From: Candidatus Minthosoma caballi
GTDB taxonomy: Bacteria > Bacteroidota > Bacteroidia > Bacteroidales > Bacteroidaceae
NCBI GenBank assembly: GCA_018064505.1
Contig: JAGHVC010000212.1
Coordinates: 1 to 33,723, forward strand
Length of the DNA stretch: 33,723 bases
Direction of reading: 5' to 3'
Position numbers and translations under genes: made by a program. Below the pieces are notes generated by a model. It saw only the letters and a program-made list of their open reading frames with translations, was not told the DNA's origin and did no database searches. Shown here in pieces: positions 14,554-24,700 of the stretch (position 1 is the first letter of the stretch; each line of letters begins with the position of its first letter).

Positions 14554-17500
14554 ATGTTGAATTCGATAATAAAATTCTCGCTAAAGAATAGATTGATTAT
14601 ATTGGCGGCGGCGGTGCTGGTGCTGATAGGAGGAACATATACAGCTCTCACGATGGAGGTGGATGTGTTCCCTGACTTGAATGCGCCTACTGTAGTGGTG
14701 ATGACGGAGGCTAATGGAATGGCTCCTGAAGAGGTGGAAAGGGTGGTGACATTCCCTATTGAGACTGCTGTGAATGGAGCTACTGGTGTGAGAAGAGTGC
14801 GTAGCAGCAGCCAAACGGGTTTTAGCTGTGTGTGGGTTGAGTTTGACTGGGGAACGGATATTTATCGTGACCGCCAGATCGTAGGAGAGAAATTGTCGGA
14901 GATTTCAAGTTCTTTGCCTGAGAATGTAGGGCAACCTATTCTTGGACCTCAATCGTCAATCTTAGGTGAGGTGATGATTGTTGGAATAAAAGCCTCTCAA
15001 CAGGAAAAAGGGCAAAGCGGCTCAAATAATGTTAATGCGAAGAATGGGGAAATGGGGGATTTGAAGGCTCAAACACTACAGAACTTGAGAACTATTGCCG
15101 ATTGGACAATGCGTCCACGACTTCTGAGTATTGGAGGTGTTGCTCAAGTTAGTGTGCATGGCGGAGAAACGAAGGAGTATCAAGTGCTGTTGCATCCAGA
15201 GAGGATGAAACATCATGAGGTAAGTGTGAACGAAGCTGTGGAAGCTGTGCGCGACATGAATCAAAATGTATCTGGTGGAGTGCTTTATGAGTATGGTAAT
15301 GAGTATCTTATACGAGGAGCATTGGCTACTACTGATGTTGACGAACTGGGCAAAACTGTAGTGAAGAGCGTGAATGGAGTACCCGTGCTGCTTGATCAAA
15401 TTGCAGAAATAAAGATTGGCAATAAAACTCCAAAGACTGGTTGCGCTTCGAATAATGGAGAACCTGCTGTACTGCTGACAATAAGCAAGCAACCAAATGT
15501 GAGCACTGAGGAATTGACAGAGCGTATTGATGCAGCTCTTGCTGACATGAAGAGCAGTTTGCCCGAGAATATTGAGTTTGACACTCAGATATTCCGTCAG
15601 CAGAGATTTATTGATGCTTCAATTGGAAACATCAAGGAGGCTCTGTTTGAAGGTGCTCTGTTTGTGATTGTTGTGCTATTTATCTTCTTGATGAATGTGC
15701 GCACCACTGTGATTTCGCTTGTCACCATACCTTTATCATTGCTTGTGAGCATATTGACACTCAAAGGTTTGGGATTGACAATCAATACGATGAGTATTGG
15801 AGGCATGGCTATAGCTATAGGTTCGCTGGTAGATGATGCAATTGTGGATGTGGAGAATGTGTATAAGCGAAGTTTGACGACTAATATTGACAGACTGAAT
15901 GTGTCGGCAAATGGATTGAAGCCGTGGCTGTCGTTGATTTATAATGCTTCGCGTGAGGTGAGAATGCCAATCTTGAATTCAACTTTGATTATCGTAGCTG
16001 CATTCTTGCCATTATTTGCTCTGTCGGGAATGGAAGGAAGGATGCTGGTGCCACTTGGCATAGCGTTTATCGTGTCGCTGTTTGCCAGCACTGTTGTAGC
16101 TTTGACTTTAACTCCAGTATTGTGTAGCTATTTGCTTAAAAAGAAGAACGATAACTATAACGAAAACGATGACGCTAAGCACAAAGGTGTAAACGATGAC
16201 GATGAGAAAAAGAATGATACAAAGTTTGTTGCATGGTTGAAGAAGTACTATGCTGTTGCTTTGGAATGGTGTTTTGAACATCGAAAAGTAGTGCTTGGTG
16301 CAACAGGCGGTGTGTTTTTGGTAACGCTTGTGCTTTTCTTCACACTTGGGCGCTCGTTCTTGCCACCTTTCAATGAAGGATCGTACACAATTAGCTTGAG
16401 CACTTTGCCAGGTATTTCGCTTGAAGAGTCTGATAAGATTGGCAGACGAGCTGAGCTGTTGTTGATGCAGATTCCTGAAATTCAGACAGTAGCAAGAAAG
16501 ACGGGTAGGGCAGAACTGGATGAACACGCCTTCGGAGTAAATACTTCTGAAATTGAAGCACCTTTCGTACTGTCTGATAGAAGCAGAAGTGAATTGCTTG
16601 CCGATGTTCGTTCAAAACTTTCCACTCTGCCAGGAGTGGCAATTGAGATTGGACAACCAATATCGCATCGAATAGATGCTATGCTCTCTGGTACTCGTGC
16701 AAATGTGGCAATCAAACTGTTTGGCACTGATTTGCAGAAGATGTATTCGAAGGGCCAAGAGATTAAGCAGTGCGTTTCAGAGATTGAGGGTGTGACTGAT
16801 TTGAATGTGGAACAACTTGTTGACCGCCCTCAGCTAAAGATTTCTCCAAAAAGAAACCTAATGGCTAAGTATGGCGTGACTCCTCGTCAGTTTGCTGATT
16901 ATATTAGTGTCTTGCTCGAAGGCGAATCGGTGTCGCAAGTATATGAGAATGGCGGCGCGTTTGACCTTGTCGTGAAGGTGGATGATGAGGACAGAAATGG
17001 TATTGACATTATTAAAGGCTTGATGATTGATGCCGACGGAAAGAAGATTCCGCTTGAGTATATTGCAGAAATAGTGTCTACAAGCGGGCCAAATACCATA
17101 AACCGTGAAAATGCTCAGCGCAAGCTTGTAGTGTCAGCAAATGTTGAGGGCAGAGATATGCGATCTACTGTGAATGAAATTCAACAGCGGATATCAGAAG
17201 AAGTGGAGTTGCCCGAGGGGTATCATATTGAATATGGAGGTCAGTTTGAAAGCGAGGAATCGGCATCACACATATTGTTGCTGACAAGCGGAGCATCGCT
17301 TCTTATCATCTTCTTGCTTCTAATTGGCCAGTTCCACAATTGGAAACAAGCGGCAATGGTGATGGTTAGCCTTCCTCTTGCCCTCATTGGTGGAGTGATA
17401 AGCATTGTGATAACAGGTGGTGTGCTTAGCATTCCTGCAATTATTGGCTTTATAAGTTTGTTTGGTATTGCAACAAGAAATGGAATTCTGTTGATTGATA

Positions 17501-17787
17501 AGTTTAATAATGATTTCGATGATTCAAAAAATCGAAAGCTTGATGAATCAGAAGCAAGAGAAACAGGAAGATCTCACACCAAAACCCTCATACATGACGC
17601 CATGGATCGTTTGACTCCTATTCTCATGACCGCTCTTACATCAGCTCTTGCGCTTGTTCCGCTTGCTCTTGGCGGAGAACTTCCTGGCAACGAAATCCAA
17701 TCGCCAATGGCAGTTGTGATGCTCGGAGGATTGGTTAGTAGCACATTGCTGAACATATTTATTATTCCTATAATATACAAAAGATAA
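14554..17787 (+). CDS. Heavy-metal RND efflux pump (CusA/CzcA family)
   Basis: A 1077-residue inner-membrane pump with the RND plan: TM1 at about 10-30, the first periplasmic half, TM2-6 around 335-525, TM7 near 570, the second periplasmic half, and TM8-12 at the end. Family marks are VDVFPDLNAPTVVV and VTFPIETAVNGATGV in the first periplasmic part, and SLVDDAIVDVEN in TM4, where the acidic pair Asp427/Asp428 fits proton relay. The cytoplasmic loop between TM6 and TM7 (about 529-555) carries an Asn/Asp/Lys-rich low-complexity insert. Together with the fusion protein upstream and the channel 10 bases downstream it would expel metal ions across both membranes. The last frame ends in KR just after TM12, a normal end for the family. 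Confidence 0.94.
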   Translation: MLNSIIKFSLKNRLIILAAAVLVLIGGTYTALTMEVDVFPDLNAPTVVVMTEANGMAPEEVERVVTFPIETAVNGATGVRRVRSSSQTGFSCVWVEFDWGTDIYRDRQIVGEKLSEISSSLPENVGQPILGPQSSILGEVMIVGIKASQQEKGQSGSNNVNAKNGEMGDLKAQTLQNLRTIADWTMRPRLLSIGGVAQVSVHGGETKEYQVLLHPERMKHHEVSVNEAVEAVRDMNQNVSGGVLYEYGNEYLIRGALATTDVDELGKTVVKSVNGVPVLLDQIAEIKIGNKTPKTGCASNNGEPAVLLTISKQPNVSTEELTERIDAALADMKSSLPENIEFDTQIFRQQRFIDASIGNIKEALFEGALFVIVVLFIFLMNVRTTVISLVTIPLSLLVSILTLKGLGLTINTMSIGGMAIAIGSLVDDAIVDVENVYKRSLTTNIDRLNVSANGLKPWLSLIYNASREVRMPILNSTLIIVAAFLPLFALSGMEGRMLVPLGIAFIVSLFASTVVALTLTPVLCSYLLKKKNDNYNENDDAKHKGVNDDDEKKNDTKFVAWLKKYYAVALEWCFEHRKVVLGATGGVFLVTLVLFFTLGRSFLPPFNEGSYTISLSTLPGISLEESDKIGRRAELLLMQIPEIQTVARKTGRAELDEHAFGVNTSEIEAPFVLSDRSRSELLADVRSKLSTLPGVAIEIGQPISHRIDAMLSGTRANVAIKLFGTDLQKMYSKGQEIKQCVSEIEGVTDLNVEQLVDRPQLKISPKRNLMAKYGVTPRQFADYISVLLEGESVSQVYENGGAFDLVVKVDDEDRNGIDIIKGLMIDADGKKIPLEYIAEIVSTSGPNTINRENAQRKLVVSANVEGRDMRSTVNEIQQRISEEVELPEGYHIEYGGQFESEESASHILLLTSGASLLIIFLLLIGQFHNWKQAAMVMVSLPLALIGGVISIVITGGVLSIPAIIGFISLFGIATRNGILLIDKFNNDFDDSKNRKLDESEARETGRSHTKTLIHDAMDRLTPILMTALTSALALVPLALGGELPGNEIQSPMAVVMLGGLVSSTLLNIFIIPIIYKR

Positions 17788-17797
17788 TCATTTGTTA

Positions 17798-18967
17798 ATG
17801 AAAAGAATATTATTCCTTATATCGATAATGCTTTTGTCCTCTCAAGCATTCTCGCAGTCGCTTGTGGAACTTTTTGATTTGATTGAACAGAACAATGCTT
17901 CATTGAAAGTTTATTCTGCAAAATGCAATGCCGAAAAGCTTGATGCATATACAGGAATCACTCTGGCAGACCCTGAGGTTGAGTTTGGCTATTTATGGGG
18001 AACTCCTGGTGAAATAGGTAACAGGAAAGATTTCTCTATCACTCAGAGTTTTGATCTTGCAACCCTTTTTGGAGCTCGTCGTAAAGAAGCGAACAGCAAA
18101 GCTGAACTTGCAGAAATTGAATATGAACAGGCGAAGAATCTTGTATTCTTTTCTGCTCAGCAAACTGTGATAGAAATCACATATTTAAATAAGAAAGCTG
18201 CAGAGTTGCAGAAAAGACTTGATACTGCAAAGCAACTGGAAAAATACTATAGAAAACTGCTTAATAATGGTGAAGTGAACAAGATTGAAGTGGGTAGAGC
18301 GCAACTTGCGAGAGTTTCAGCTGAAGCTGAGTTGAAGAGTGTGCAAGTAGAAAGGAATTCTTTAGTTTCGAAATTGGATGCTTTGTGCCGTAATGCTCAA
18401 GAGAATGATGCTGTACCTGCTGCGTTGTTGAATAAATTTGTAGATTCAGAACTCTATCCAAGTGATTACTTTGAAGGTGATCTTACACTTTCAGTTCATA
18501 AGCAAGAAGCCAATCTTGCATCACAGCAAATTGAGTCAGCTAAGAAAGAAGGATTGCCAGAGATTAAGGCTGGCTATATGTCGGAACTGACTGTTGGTGA
18601 GAAGTTTCGTGGCTTAACAATAGGCGTTTCAATTCCTTTATGGAAGAATCGTAACAATGTGTCTCGTGCTAAGGCTCAGTATGTGTTGGCAATGTCTTCT
18701 GCTGCTGAAGTTAATAGCCAGTTGAATGCTCAGCGCAAGGAATTGACTGAAAAACAAGAGAGTCTTCAAGAGCTTATTAATTTCATTCAATCCTCCCTGC
18801 AGTCACTAAATGCAACTCCTTTGTTGCTCAAAGCACTGAATGCTGGTGAGATGTCACTTGTTGATTTTGTGAATGATAGGGCGAATTATTATGAGCTCAC
18901 AGATAAGTTGCTCGATGCTGAGAAAGACTATGAAATAGCAAAAGCGGAGTTGGCATTCCTGCCTTAG
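17798..18967 (+). CDS. Outer-membrane efflux channel (TolC/CusC/CzcC family) of the metal-efflux system
   Basis: A 389-residue protein with a Sec signal ending near SQAFSQ and the repeated long amphipathic helices of TolC-type outer-membrane factors (residues about 25-210 and 220-385). It is mostly helical, rich in Ala, Glu, Lys and Gln, with short strands such as EIKAGYMSEL and GLTIGVSIPLW where each barrel hairpin crosses the membrane. There is no lipobox. The ATG at 17798-17800 is chosen; the frame is open two codons upstream through a TTG, which has no support. The gap of 10 bases after the pump gene shows one operon. No intrinsic terminator is visible before the next gene. Confidence 0.92.
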   Translation: MKRILFLISIMLLSSQAFSQSLVELFDLIEQNNASLKVYSAKCNAEKLDAYTGITLADPEVEFGYLWGTPGEIGNRKDFSITQSFDLATLFGARRKEANSKAELAEIEYEQAKNLVFFSAQQTVIEITYLNKKAAELQKRLDTAKQLEKYYRKLLNNGEVNKIEVGRAQLARVSAEAELKSVQVERNSLVSKLDALCRNAQENDAVPAALLNKFVDSELYPSDYFEGDLTLSVHKQEANLASQQIESAKKEGLPEIKAGYMSELTVGEKFRGLTIGVSIPLWKNRNNVSRAKAQYVLAMSSAAEVNSQLNAQRKELTEKQESLQELINFIQSSLQSLNATPLLLKALNAGEMSLVDFVNDRANYYELTDKLLDAEKDYEIAKAELAFLP

Positions 18968-19003
18968 CATATAATTTTAATTTTTGACTTTTTGTTTTTA
19001 TTC

Positions 19004-19034
19004 TTTGCCGTGTGAAAATTTTAGATTATCTTTG
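19004..19034 (+). promoter_or_regulatory. Bacteroidota-type promoter of the replication-initiator gene
   Basis: TTTG (19004-19007) and TATCTTTG (19027-19034) with a 19-base spacer match the consensus exactly. The start should be near 19040, about 17 bases before the ATG, so this gene is transcribed independently of the efflux operons on either side. Confidence 0.78.
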
Positions 19035-19056
19035 CAAGTAAAAATAGTATATAGCA

Positions 19057-20523
19057 ATGCCAAAGAAAACTAAGATAGATATTGACAATGCGCCTGCAAG
19101 CGTGGGCGAGAATTTGCCGTCGGGCACTGGCAAGGGGGATAATGTGCCTGTGAGATATATTAAACAGCCGTTTCCAGTGTCGTCGATGTATGCTGATCTG
19201 ACTCTGCAGCAGACGCATATCGTGGTTGAAATGATGGATAACTTGCAGGAGAAGGTGGATAAGCTGTTTAAGGTGCATAAGGAGAATGGGCAGGAGTTGC
19301 TGTTGTTCTCGGAGGAGGAGTTTGATGAGGATGGCATTGCTAATATTGATGTGAAGTTTTCTGCTCTTGCCAATAGGCCTGACTCTTATCGCGATGTCGA
19401 GAAAATCACTGCTGGGCTTATGTCTGCCTTCATCAAGATTGAGGATGAGAGTCCTGATGGTGAGGTGCAGCTTGAGCATTTCCTTGATTCTATCAGATAT
19501 CCTAAGAAGGGCAGTCGCCGTGATGTTGTCCGTTTCAGGTTCACTAAGCCTCAGGCAAGGCGCATTTTCAACTATAAGCGCTATTCGAAGTATCTGAAGC
19601 ATGTGGCTCGACATGCTAAGAGCAAGCATACGGCTCGTTTGTACATGCTCATCACTACCAACAGGGAACTGGGCAAATGGTTTGTCACATATAAGGAGCT
19701 TCGCAGAATGCTGGGCTGTGACATCTATGACGAGCAGAAGAAGGAGTATGTTGTGAACAGATGCAAGCTGTATAAGCACTTTAAGTCGGATGTGCTGAAA
19801 GTGGCTGAAAAGGAACTTAAGGAGTTGGCACAGAATAACTTGTCGGACTGCTATTTTGAGTTTGAGGAGATATTTGCTGATGGAGTGAGAAAGGGTGATC
19901 CTGAGAAGCTGCAGTTCAACATCTTTAAGTCTCACATGGGCGAGCTGGTTGATTTGAGGGCTAAAAACAATGTGAAGTATTTTGAGCTTCAGCAGTTCAT
20001 GCAAGAGAGTTTTGGTCTTACATATAATGATTGCCAGCCTATAATCCAGAAGATTGACGATGAGATGTATGAGCAGTTCAGCGTTAGAGTGCATGAGATT
20101 GATGCCAGCATCAGGAAGCAGGGCGACAAGATTAAGAACAAGAAGAAGTATGCTGTTAAGTCGTTGAATGAGGCTTTGAATGAGTTTGTTCATGAACAAA
20201 ATGGTGCTGAAACTGCTGACATTTCTGATAGTAAAGTCGGAAATGCCGTTGGCAATGGCGATGCTGATGATAAGCTGCCAAAATACTCTGAGTCAACTCT
20301 TTCTGCCATCAATGCTGTGAAGCAGATGCTGAAGGATTCTGGTAAGGATGCTGAGGGATTCCTGGATGGGTTCACTCTGAAGGAGGAGACTGAAACTTCT
20401 GTTGTGATTGAGGTGCTGAGCAAAGCTTTCCTTGACACCTACACTGCTCTTCATGGTGACGAATTCTATGCTTCTATTGAGCAGAAATTAGGGAAAGAGG
20501 TTGTTTCTGTGGTCAAGAAATAA
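19057..20523 (+). CDS. Rep_3-type replication initiator protein (RepB-like) with extra C-terminal domain
   Basis: A 488-residue cytosolic protein. After a short disordered N-terminus, residues about 45-280 follow the two winged helices of Rep_3 plasmid initiators: RDVVRFRFTKPQARRIFNY, SKHTARLYMLITTNRELGKW, TYKELRRMLGC, LYKHFKSDVLKVAEKELKEL and the closing GDPEKLQFNIF. Typical Rep_3 proteins have 250-350 residues. Here about 200 more follow: a basic linker, then a C-terminal part (about 400-488) whose helix/strand pattern, including ETSVVIEVLSKAF, recalls DnaA domain I (tentative). Such proteins bind iterons and open replication origins. No iteron array or DnaA-box cluster is visible in the flanking gaps. 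The gene is preceded by its own promoter and lies between two RND efflux operons. It may serve a secondary replicon or be a domesticated plasmid gene. Confidence 0.82.
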   Translation: MPKKTKIDIDNAPASVGENLPSGTGKGDNVPVRYIKQPFPVSSMYADLTLQQTHIVVEMMDNLQEKVDKLFKVHKENGQELLLFSEEEFDEDGIANIDVKFSALANRPDSYRDVEKITAGLMSAFIKIEDESPDGEVQLEHFLDSIRYPKKGSRRDVVRFRFTKPQARRIFNYKRYSKYLKHVARHAKSKHTARLYMLITTNRELGKWFVTYKELRRMLGCDIYDEQKKEYVVNRCKLYKHFKSDVLKVAEKELKELAQNNLSDCYFEFEEIFADGVRKGDPEKLQFNIFKSHMGELVDLRAKNNVKYFELQQFMQESFGLTYNDCQPIIQKIDDEMYEQFSVRVHEIDASIRKQGDKIKNKKKYAVKSLNEALNEFVHEQNGAETADISDSKVGNAVGNGDADDKLPKYSESTLSAINAVKQMLKDSGKDAEGFLDGFTLKEETETSVVIEVLSKAFLDTYTALHGDEFYASIEQKLGKEVVSVVKK

Positions 20524-20607
20524 CCTTTTCTGTGTGTATTTTGGCTAAAAAAGTACATATTGAACAAAAGTCCGTTGTTTTAAGCTATAAATGATTGGAA
20601 TATAACG

Positions 20608-20651
20608 AGTAATTTTGCTCCCGAAATTAAAAGTAAAAAAGAAAAATTACT
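20608..20651 (+). promoter_or_regulatory. Promoter and inverted repeat ahead of the second RND operon
   Basis: TAATTTTG (20610-20617) is a good -7 element. It is embedded in one arm of an inverted repeat, AGTAATTTT (20608-20616) and AAAATTACT (20643-20651), which spans the predicted start and ends 4 bases before the ATG. This would suit a repressor operator or a leader hairpin masking the start. Confidence 0.45.
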
Positions 20652-20655
20652 TGTT

Positions 20656-21729
20656 ATGAGATTTACTAATCTTTTGTTGATTGTCCTCACAGTTTCTGTT
20701 GTGCTGTCAGGGTGTAAAGATAAGGAGACTAAGGGTGCCGAGGCGCCTTTGGTCGATGTTTGTGTTGTTAATGGCTCTGGCGATGCGGGTCAGCAGATTT
20801 TCACTGGCAAAACTAAGTCTGCGGAGGAAGTGAATCTTGCATTCAGAGTGAGCGGGCAGATTGCAAAGATGTATGTGAAGGAGGGCGACCATGTGAGCAA
20901 GGGGCAAGTGGTTGCTGATTTGGATGCTCGTGATTATCAAGTGCAGCTTCTTGCAACGCAAGCTGAATATGAGCAGATTAAGGCTGATGCAGAGCGTATA
21001 ATGGCTCTTTATTCTGAGGGGAATACCACTGCAAGCAATAATGACAAGGCACGCTTTGGTTTGCAGCAGATTACTCAGAAGCTTGCTAATCATAAGAATC
21101 AGTTAGGCGACACGAAGCTTAGAAGCACAATAGATGGCTATGTGCAGACAAAGCTTCACGAGGCTGGTGAGACTGTAAGTGCTGGGATGCCTGTGGTGAG
21201 TGTGTTTGGAGGTGGAAATACGGAAGTTGAAATCAAGCTAAGTGCTGTTGATTATACAAACCTGGCAAAGTTTACAGGATTTACTTGCAAGTTTGAGGTC
21301 ACAGGCGATGAGTCATTTCCGCTTTCTCTTGTTCGAACTAGTCAAGAGGCAAATAGCAGTCAGTTGTACACTGTTCGATTCCGTTTTGCTGGCAATCCCG
21401 ACATGAACAAAATTACTCCTGGCATGACCACTACTGTCTATGCTGAATTGAATGACGAACATTCAAGTGGTGTTGTTAGTATTCCAACATCTGCATTGCT
21501 TAGCAAAGATGGAAAGTCGAGTGTGTATGTTCTTGATGAGAAAAAAGGAACAGTGCATCTGCGTAGCGTTGATGTGAAGGAAATGCATCGTGATGGGACT
21601 TGCGAGATAAGCGGTGGACTGAAATCTGGTGAGAAGATTGTCTGTACAGGTGTGCACCACATCAATGACGGACAGAAGGTGAGAATGATGAACAAAGTTA
21701 GTGAAAGTAATGTAGGAGGACTCTTATGA
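20656..21729 (+). CDS. RND membrane-fusion lipoprotein (AcrA/MexH-like)
   Basis: A 357-residue lipoprotein with lipobox VLSGC (Cys20). It shows the fusion-protein order: a beta strand and lipoyl half (LAFRVSGQIAKMYVKEGDHV), a helical hairpin (about 95-150), the second lipoyl half (LRSTIDGYVQTKLHEAGETV), a beta-barrel, and a C-terminal domain with IPTSALLSKDGKSSVYVLD and LKSGEKIVCTGVHHINDGQKV. It is shorter than AcrA and close to the MexH/NolF size. Unlike the first fusion protein it has no His-rich segments, so it points to organic compounds, not metals. The stop overlaps the pump start by four bases (ATGA), so the two are translationally coupled. Confidence 0.93.
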   Translation: MRFTNLLLIVLTVSVVLSGCKDKETKGAEAPLVDVCVVNGSGDAGQQIFTGKTKSAEEVNLAFRVSGQIAKMYVKEGDHVSKGQVVADLDARDYQVQLLATQAEYEQIKADAERIMALYSEGNTTASNNDKARFGLQQITQKLANHKNQLGDTKLRSTIDGYVQTKLHEAGETVSAGMPVVSVFGGGNTEVEIKLSAVDYTNLAKFTGFTCKFEVTGDESFPLSLVRTSQEANSSQLYTVRFRFAGNPDMNKITPGMTTTVYAELNDEHSSGVVSIPTSALLSKDGKSSVYVLDEKKGTVHLRSVDVKEMHRDGTCEISGGLKSGEKIVCTGVHHINDGQKVRMMNKVSESNVGGLL

Positions 21730-24700
21730 TAAACTTCAGCAAATGGGCTCTTGATAATAGCAAGCTTGTCAATTTCATGGTTGTGTGCCTTGTCATAGGC
21801 GGCGTGCTTGCATACAGCTCAATGTCAAAGCTTGAAGATCCAGCCATTAAGGTAAAGCAAGCGATGATTGTCACCACCTATCCTGGTGCTTCTGCTCATC
21901 AAGTGGAACTTGAGGTGACTGACCCTATCGAAAAGAGTATCAGAGAAATGACGACTATCAATAATATTCAGTCGTCAAGCTATGCTGATTTGAGTCTCAT
22001 TACCGTTGAGTTGCTCACTACAGTGCCAAACGAAGAGGTGGAACAGCAGTGGGACATGCTTCGCAGAAAGGTGAATAATGTGCAGGGAAAACTGCCTGCT
22101 GGAGCTTCGGCATCTGCTGTGAGGGATGACTTTGGCGATGTTTATGGAATGTTTTATGCTCTCACAGGAGATGGACTTACTGACACGCAGATGAGCGATT
22201 ATGCGGAACTCATTAAGCGAGAAGTTGGCGACATTGAGGGAGTGAGCCGTGTGGAGATTTATGGCAAGCGCAGTGAGTGTATCAACATTGAGCTTCGCCA
22301 AGATAAAATGGCGAATCTTGGCGTGATGCCGACTGAGGTCATTCAGACACTTAATAATCAGAACAAAACAAGCTATGCTGGCTACTATGAGAATGGAGAC
22401 CGTAGGATACGAGTGGCTGTTGACGACCAATTTGATAATGTAGTTGACATAGCCAATATGCTTATTCAGGGGCATGATGACGATCAGCTGCGCATCAAAG
22501 ATATTGCCACAGTGACAAAGTCGTATGAAGCAACTACTCGCAACAAGATGGATCGCGATGGAAAACGCTCACTTGGCATCAGCATCGCTTGTCTCAATGA
22601 CTATGATATTACAAAGGTAGGCTCAAAGGTTGAGAAATGCATTCAGAACATAGAACACCGCTTGCCTGTTGGGGTTGAATGTGAGAAGGTCTTTTTCCAG
22701 CCAGAACGCGTAAATAATGCGCTCAACACATTCCTTGTCAACTTGTTAGAGTCTGTCATTATTGTCGTTGTTGTACTCATCTTCTTCATGGGTTGGAGGA
22801 GTGGTGTCATTATCGGTACAAGTCTTGTTGTTATCGTTTTTGGCTCGTTCCTTGTGCTTCAAGGTTTTGATGGCACCTTGCAGAGAGTTTCGTTAGCCAG
22901 CTTCATTCTTGCTATGGGAATGCTTGTTGACAATGCTATCGTAATTGTTGATGGCGTGTTGGTTGACTTGAAGCTTGGCAAACCTCGCATGGAAGCTCTC
23001 ACATCCATTGGCCAGAAGACGGCAATGCCACTTCTCGGAGCTACCTTGATAGCTATTTTAGCTTTCTTGCCAATCTTTATGAGTCCAGACACAGCGGGCG
23101 TTTATGTTCGTGATCTCTTCATTGTAATTGCTGTGAGTCTTTTGTTAAGCTGGCTTCTGGCTTTGACACATGCTCCAATCATGAGCGATTGGATGTTTGC
23201 AAGAAAAGGCAAAGGTGTGAATGATGACAAGAAAGATATGAAGAAAGACCTCTACAAAGGCAAGTCATACGAGTTGCTTGAGGTAGTTTTGAAGTTTGGC
23301 CTGCGCCATCGATGGATGATGGTGGCTGCAGCAGTTGTTTTGTTAGCAATCAGTGGTTTATGCTATAAATTCCTCAATCAAGCATTTTTCCCTGACATGG
23401 AGTATGACCAGCTCTATATGGAATATAAGCTACCTGAGGGTAATAACTCCAGTCAGGTTGAAAAGGATTTGATGGAGATTAGTAAAGTGCTTAAAAAACA
23501 TGATTATATCACTCATATCACAGCAAGCGTAGGTGGCACTCCGTCGCGCTATAACCTCGTACGAAGCATTGCAACTCCGTCATTAGCCTATGGCGAACTT
23601 ATTGTAGACTTTGATTCTCCGTCATCGTTGGTTGAGCACATCGACTCGCTTCAGAGAGAGATTTCAAACCTCTATCCTGATGCTTATGTGAAGTTTAAGA
23701 GATATAATCTCATGTTCAAGAAGTACCCAATAGAAGCATGCTTCCATGGGCCAGATCCTGCTGTTCTTCATCAACTTACTGACTCTGCAAAAGCTATTGC
23801 AATAGCTTCATCAAAGACCTATCTCGTCACTTCCGATTGGGAACCTCAAGTGCCTGTGCTGAGCATTGACTATGACCAGGCAGTTGCAAGAAATATCGGA
23901 CTTACTCGTGGTGATGTGGCTCTCTCTATGATGGCATATACTGGTGGCATTCCTATTGGCTCATTCTACGATGGCATCCATGCTGAGAATATATATGTAA
24001 AATGTATTGATGAGAATGGAGATAACATCGACCGTCTCAACGATGCCCAAATATTTGGCATGATGCCAAGTTTAGGTAAGTTCATGAATCGCAATACTAT
24101 ACAGAAACTCATTACCGGCACAGTAACTAAGGAAGAAATAATTGAGAATCTCATACAGACGACACCTCTTCGTCAAGTCTCACATGGTATCGACATCAAG
24201 TGGGAAGAACCTGTTGTGGTGCGATATAATGGGCAGCGTACTCAGCGCATGCAATGTTCGCCATGCCCTGGAGTTGGCACAGAGGAAGCAAGAACAGCCA
24301 TTGCCGAAGAGATTGAGAAGATTAAATTGCCAGAAGGCTATACGCTCAGTTGGGAAGGTGAAAAGAAAGCATCTGCTCAGGCAATGAAATACCTCTTCAA
24401 TGGCTTCCCAATCAGCATTGTCATCATGATATTCATACTTGTCATGCTCTTTAAGGATTACAAGAAACCTGCCATTATATTCTGTTGCATTCCTCTTATT
24501 CTCATTGGAGTAACGCCAGTAGTTCTTATGACAGGCAAACCATTTGGCTTTGTGGCAATTGTAGGTGTGCTGGGATTGATAGGCATGATGATAAAGAATG
24601 GAATTGTATTGATGGATGAGATTAATCTTGAAATCAGTTCAGGCATAAAGCCTCGAAAAGCATTGATTCAGAGTTCAAAGTCACGCTTGCGCCCTGTGAT

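Noticed and set aside
19021-20199. A 392-codon open frame on the minus strand opposite the replication initiator
   Set aside because: It is Leu/His/Ile-rich with no recognisable motif, and lies antisense to a gene with clear Rep_3 motifs and its own promoter. It is a shadow of that gene's codon use.
22917-22955. Loss of proton relay in the second RND pump (Asp-Asn instead of Asp-Asp in TM4)
   Set aside because: A single acidic residue at this site is found in functional RND pumps, and the rest of the protein is intact.
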